Source: Candidatus Hodarchaeota archaeon (lineage in GTDB: Archaea; Asgardarchaeota; Heimdallarchaeia; Hodarchaeales; YT1-039). From it: a stretch of DNA of 18,374 nucleotides. Below are positions 15,923 to 18,374 of the stretch, in pieces. The notes beneath the pieces were generated by a model. It was not told the origin of the DNA, did not search any database, and worked only from the letters and a program-made list of their open reading frames with translations. Position 1 is the first letter of the stretch; each line of letters starts with the position of its first letter. The translations under genes and the position numbers were made by a program. The stretch lies in the NCBI GenBank assembly GCA_016840025.1, contig JAEOTF010000352.1:1-18374 (forward strand), written 5' to 3'.

Positions 15923-15950
15923 ACGTTTGTAAAAATATTTTATTTCGTCA

Positions 15951-15958
15951 TTTATAAG
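15951..15958 (-). promoter_or_regulatory. Candidate TATA box of the surface-protein gene
   Basis: CTTATAAA on the minus strand, about 43 nt before the start codon. This predicts a leader near 20 nt containing the AGGAGGT site. Confidence 0.45.
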
Positions 15959-16058
15959 AGATTCCTAAAAAGCAAAAAATTAGCTTAATACAGGTATAAC
16001 TGTGCTTTAAAACACTTAGAGATTAATAAACTAGTATAATCCATCTCTCTACCAGTAA

Positions 16059-16295
16059 GTTTTCGAGGCTGAACTTGTAATTTATGATGGTGCTTTAGCA
16101 GCCCAGTATATGATGCTTACAGCTCATGCGTTTGGTTATGGAAGTTCGTTTCAAACATCATACTTTCCAGAGCCATTAGTTAAAAATTTTTTTTCTGTTC
16201 CTAATAAATACAAGTTTATCTGTGCTATTTCTCTTGGTAGACCTGTATCTCAACCCTCTACGTTAGAAAAAAAAGAATTGAAATCTTTGGTATAG
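16059..16295 (+). pseudogene. C-terminal remnant of a nitroreductase-family flavoprotein
   Basis: An open frame from 16059 to the stop at 16295 encodes about 78 residues matching only the C-terminal part of nitroreductases. DGALAAQYMMLTAHAFGYG corresponds to the FMN-domain helix, usually written as AAQN-(M/L)LAA-LG-G. It is followed by a FPEPLVK segment, KYKFICAISLGRP and a final KKELKSLV helix. An in-frame TAA at 16056 blocks extension upstream. No N-terminal nitroreductase sequence (the arginine-rich FMN-binding start, about 100 residues) was found in 15909-16058. The first ATG (16110) lies in the middle of the helix and has no SD. It is therefore a 5'-truncated relic, not a functional FMN enzyme. 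It sits just upstream of the flavin gene ribA. Confidence 0.7.
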
Positions 16296-16361
16296 GAAGA
16301 AAAAATAAGTATGGAATGATTTAATTAATTAATTCCTTAAATTAACGAATTAAAGTACTTA

Positions 16362-17087
16362 TTGGTTTATCGGGATTTGAAATCAGTGACTTCTCCCATC
16401 CCAACTTTAGAAGAGATTATTTCCACTCATCCCAAGCTAGAGTGTCCTCAATATCCCAATTGTGAACATTGTGAGAAAGGGATATGCCTTCGCATTGTAG
16501 CCGTTGCAGATCTTCCTTCTCGGTTTGGCAATTTTCAAATTATTGGATTTGTAAATAATCGAGATCGACGTGACGATCATTCAGCTGTTATTAAAGGAGA
16601 TATTGTAGGGAAAGAGAACGTTTTATGTCGTATACACTCCGAATGCCTTACAGGAGACGCGCTTGGTAGTCTTCGTTGTGATTGTCGCGATCAACTAACT
16701 ACAGCTCTTGAGAAGGTGGGTGAAGCAGAAAAAGGAATTGTTGTTTATCTTCGACAAGAAGGACGAGGAATAGGACTATTAAATAAATTAAGGGCTTACG
16801 CTTTGCAGGATCATGGTTTTGATACAGTAGAAGCGAACATAGAGCTTGGATTCAGAGATGATGAAAGGGATTATGCAGTAGCTGCTGCTCTATTAGAGAA
16901 ACTTCAAGTGAAAAGTGTTCGATTAATGACCAACAATCCAAATAAAATCGCACAACTTGAGAAACATGGAATTAAAGTACCCGAACGAGTGCCGCTGATC
17001 ATACCACCTAATCCATTCAATATTCAATATCTTAAAACGAAAGAGGTAAAGAGTAAACATATGTTAGGCGAACAGGACGGAACCTAG
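16362..17087 (+). CDS. ribA: GTP cyclohydrolase II (riboflavin biosynthesis)
   Basis: Opens the imidazole ring of GTP, the first step of riboflavin/FMN/FAD synthesis, in the cytosol. The zinc site is Cys95, Cys106 and Cys108 in HSECLTGDALGSLRCDC. RQEGRGIGLLNK (131-142), AYALQD with Tyr146 (145-150) and DERDY (167-171, Arg169) are the catalytic and GTP-binding motifs. TNNPNK (190-195) and ERVPL (208-212) complete the domain. It is the bacterial RibA type, not the archaeal type III (ArfA) enzyme. Compared with the roughly 196-residue E. coli enzyme it has about 43 extra N-terminal residues carrying Cys28, Cys34, Cys37 and Cys42. The start is uncertain: TTG at 16362 has no SD, and TTG 16377 or GTG 16386 would keep the Cys motif. 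It begins an operon with sir2 (2-nt gap) and alaX. Confidence 0.9.
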   Translation: MVYRDLKSVTSPIPTLEEIISTHPKLECPQYPNCEHCEKGICLRIVAVADLPSRFGNFQIIGFVNNRDRRDDHSAVIKGDIVGKENVLCRIHSECLTGDALGSLRCDCRDQLTTALEKVGEAEKGIVVYLRQEGRGIGLLNKLRAYALQDHGFDTVEANIELGFRDDERDYAVAAALLEKLQVKSVRLMTNNPNKIAQLEKHGIKVPERVPLIIPPNPFNIQYLKTKEVKSKHMLGEQDGT

Positions 17088-17089
17088 AA

Positions 17090-17857
17090 TTGTCTAAAGA
17101 TGACATAGCACATGCAGCGCTACTTCTAGCAAATGCTAAGCATATAGTTTGTTTTACTGGAGCGGGAATCAGCACAGAAAGTGGGATTCCTGATTTTCGA
17201 TCAGCACATGGGCTCTGGTCGCGTTATGACCCTAACGAGTATGCTACAATAGACGCTTTCGTCACTCATCCCGAAAAATACTGGACTATGCATTATGAAG
17301 TTCATACTGATTTTCAGGATGTCAAACCAAATAAAGGACACTACGCACTTGTTGAATTAGAAAAATTAGGAAAATTACATGCAATTATAACACAAAATAT
17401 TGACAACTTACACCAAGCAGCAGGGAGCAAGGTCCCCGTACTTGAACTCCATGGAAATTACTATAGGGCATATTGTTATAATTGTAAAAAAACTATAGAT
17501 TTTGAAGATCTTAATGCTAAGGTAAAAGAAGGGCATATTCCGCCTTATTGTGATGAGTGTGGACCAAAAGGTCCTATAAAACCCGATGTTATCCTTTTTG
17601 GAGAAACCTTACCGATGGATGTACTAGAAGCTGCGACCTTGCAGACTCGTTTATGTGATGCTTTGCTGATCGTTGGATCCAGGTTATTAGTGTATCCAGC
17701 AGCATATGTCCCTGTGGAGGCACGTGCGCGAGGTGCTAGTTTGATCTTGGTCAATGATGAACCTACCGTTATGGATGCGAGCATGAGCGTTCGATTAATA
17801 GGAAAAGCAGGCAAGTTTCTTCCAAAATTAGTTAAAGAAGTTAAAAGTATACTATAA
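17090..17857 (+). CDS. Sir2-family NAD-dependent protein deacylase
   Basis: A 255-residue sirtuin. GAGISTESGIPDFR (24-37) binds NAD, TQNIDNLH (101-108) is the second NAD motif and His121 in LHG is the catalytic base. The zinc ribbon is Cys129/Cys132 (CYNC) and Cys154/Cys157 (CDEC). KPDVILFGE (164-172) and GSRLLVYPAA (196-205) follow. The latter is normally GTS or GSS, so Arg198 replaces a conserved Ser. It removes acyl groups from lysines using NAD, and in archaea can act on chromatin proteins such as Alba (family knowledge). The start is TTG at 17090, only 2 nt after the ribA stop, with a weak AGGA upstream inside ribA. It is cotranscribed with ribA and alaX. Confidence 0.9.
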   Translation: MSKDDIAHAALLLANAKHIVCFTGAGISTESGIPDFRSAHGLWSRYDPNEYATIDAFVTHPEKYWTMHYEVHTDFQDVKPNKGHYALVELEKLGKLHAIITQNIDNLHQAAGSKVPVLELHGNYYRAYCYNCKKTIDFEDLNAKVKEGHIPPYCDECGPKGPIKPDVILFGETLPMDVLEAATLQTRLCDALLIVGSRLLVYPAAYVPVEARARGASLILVNDEPTVMDASMSVRLIGKAGKFLPKLVKEVKSIL

Positions 17858-17890
17858 TTAAAGTGCATAATAAACGTTAATGGAAGATCT

Positions 17891-18349
17891 ATGATGGAAA
17901 TACGAGCGCATACTGGACTTCATATAGTAAAAGGAGCAGTACGTAAAGTTTTAGGCGATGCAGCTAAATGGACCGCAGGAGTACATGTATCGGAAAAGGG
18001 GGGACGTCTTACATTACAATTCAACCGAAAACTAACAGAAGATGAAATCCTTCAGATAGAAGCAGAAGCGAATACGATGGTTCAGAAGGATGAACAGATT
18101 ATTATTCATACTATGTCACAAGAGGAAGCCCGTGAACGTTTTGGAGATGAACATTTAGATCTCTTTCCGATCCCTAAATCTATCAAGACAATCACAATAA
18201 TGGAAATCAAAGAATGGAATATCAATGCATGTAATAGACCACATACAAAAACCACAGGAGAGGTAGGCTCGATTAAAATCAGGAAGATAAGGTTTAGAAA
18301 AGCGAAAGAACGTTTAGAGATATCATTTTTAATTAATTCAAAGGAATAA
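17891..18349 (+). CDS. alaX: AlaX-type alanyl-tRNA trans-editing protein, short form
   Basis: A free-standing relative of the AlaRS editing domain, 152 residues, the short form without a C-terminal extension. It hydrolyses tRNA-Ala charged with Ser or Gly in trans (family knowledge). The zinc site is His7 and His11 (HTGLH) with Cys114 and His118 (CNRPH). The following TKTTGEVGSIKIRKIRFRK is the typical archaeal substrate loop. The classical CGGTH is thus CNRPH, but both zinc ligands are kept. RLTLQFNRKLTEDEI (39-53) fits the family. ATG at 17891 has GGAAGA 3 nt upstream; the second ATG (17894) has better spacing. It is the last gene of the ribA-sir2-alaX run, 33 nt after sir2. The window ends 25 nt after its stop. 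Confidence 0.87.
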   Translation: MMEIRAHTGLHIVKGAVRKVLGDAAKWTAGVHVSEKGGRLTLQFNRKLTEDEILQIEAEANTMVQKDEQIIIHTMSQEEARERFGDEHLDLFPIPKSIKTITIMEIKEWNINACNRPHTKTTGEVGSIKIRKIRFRKAKERLEISFLINSKE

Positions 18350-18374
18350 GTATCAAAAAAGAGATAAACTATAA

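Noticed and set aside
1..18374. CRISPR array, insertion sequence, integrase or toxin-antitoxin pair
   Set aside because: No regularly spaced identical direct repeats, transposase or integrase motifs, or paired small toxin genes were found on either strand. The only tandem repeats are coding NHL repeats and one decamer pair.

Overview
The window looks archaeal. It is A+T-rich outside a few genes. Several starts have Shine-Dalgarno (SD) sequences, two of them perfect AGGAGGT, and TATA-like boxes lie about 30-50 nt upstream of several starts. Three proteins have a signal peptide plus a C-terminal membrane anchor in the style of archaeal surface proteins, and there is a short AlaX tRNA-editing protein. 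Protein style (Ile/Asn/Lys-rich leaders, NHL surface propellers, bacterial-type metabolic genes mixed in) suggests an Asgard archaeon (Promethearchaeota, perhaps Heimdall- or Loki-like). That placement is inference from style, not proof.

Layout. 164-1438: surface NHL beta-propeller. 1498-3442: SPL-like radical SAM enzyme followed by a Cys-rich protein of unknown function. 3518-6926, minus strand: a peptide-utilisation module of two Dpp/Opp-type ABC permeases and a prolidase-like amidohydrolase. The DppC gene is markedly more G+C-rich than its surroundings. 6927-7415: gene-free divergent region. 7416-8105: unknown protein. 8195-9655, minus: second NHL surface propeller with an added Ig-like domain. 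9914-10798, minus: metallo-beta-lactamase-fold hydrolase, divergent from a GNAT acetyltransferase at 11206-11796. 11827-13134, minus: two tandem paralogous zinc-ribbon/4-TM proteins. 13339-14586, minus: DNA methyltransferase with no restriction partner, divergent from a 37-residue Cys-rich protein (14766-14879). 15153-15908, minus: surface protein with a PEF-like C-terminal anchor. 16059-16295: 5'-truncated nitroreductase remnant. 16362-18349: tight operon of GTP cyclohydrolase II, a Zn-type sirtuin and AlaX.

How the genes may work together. DppB-DppC plus the amidohydrolase fit uptake and cleavage of proline-containing or other short peptides. No ATPase or solute-binding subunit is in the window. 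The ribA-sir2-alaX operon joins flavin supply, NAD-dependent deacylation and tRNA proofreading without an obvious common pathway. The two propellers and the jelly-roll-like protein form a cell-surface theme. I found no CRISPR array, insertion sequence, rRNA or tRNA. No complete new defence or mobile system is evident. The most unusual items are the small Cys-rich gene, the 4-Cys extension on RibA, the compositional island over dppC and the nitroreductase remnant beside ribA.
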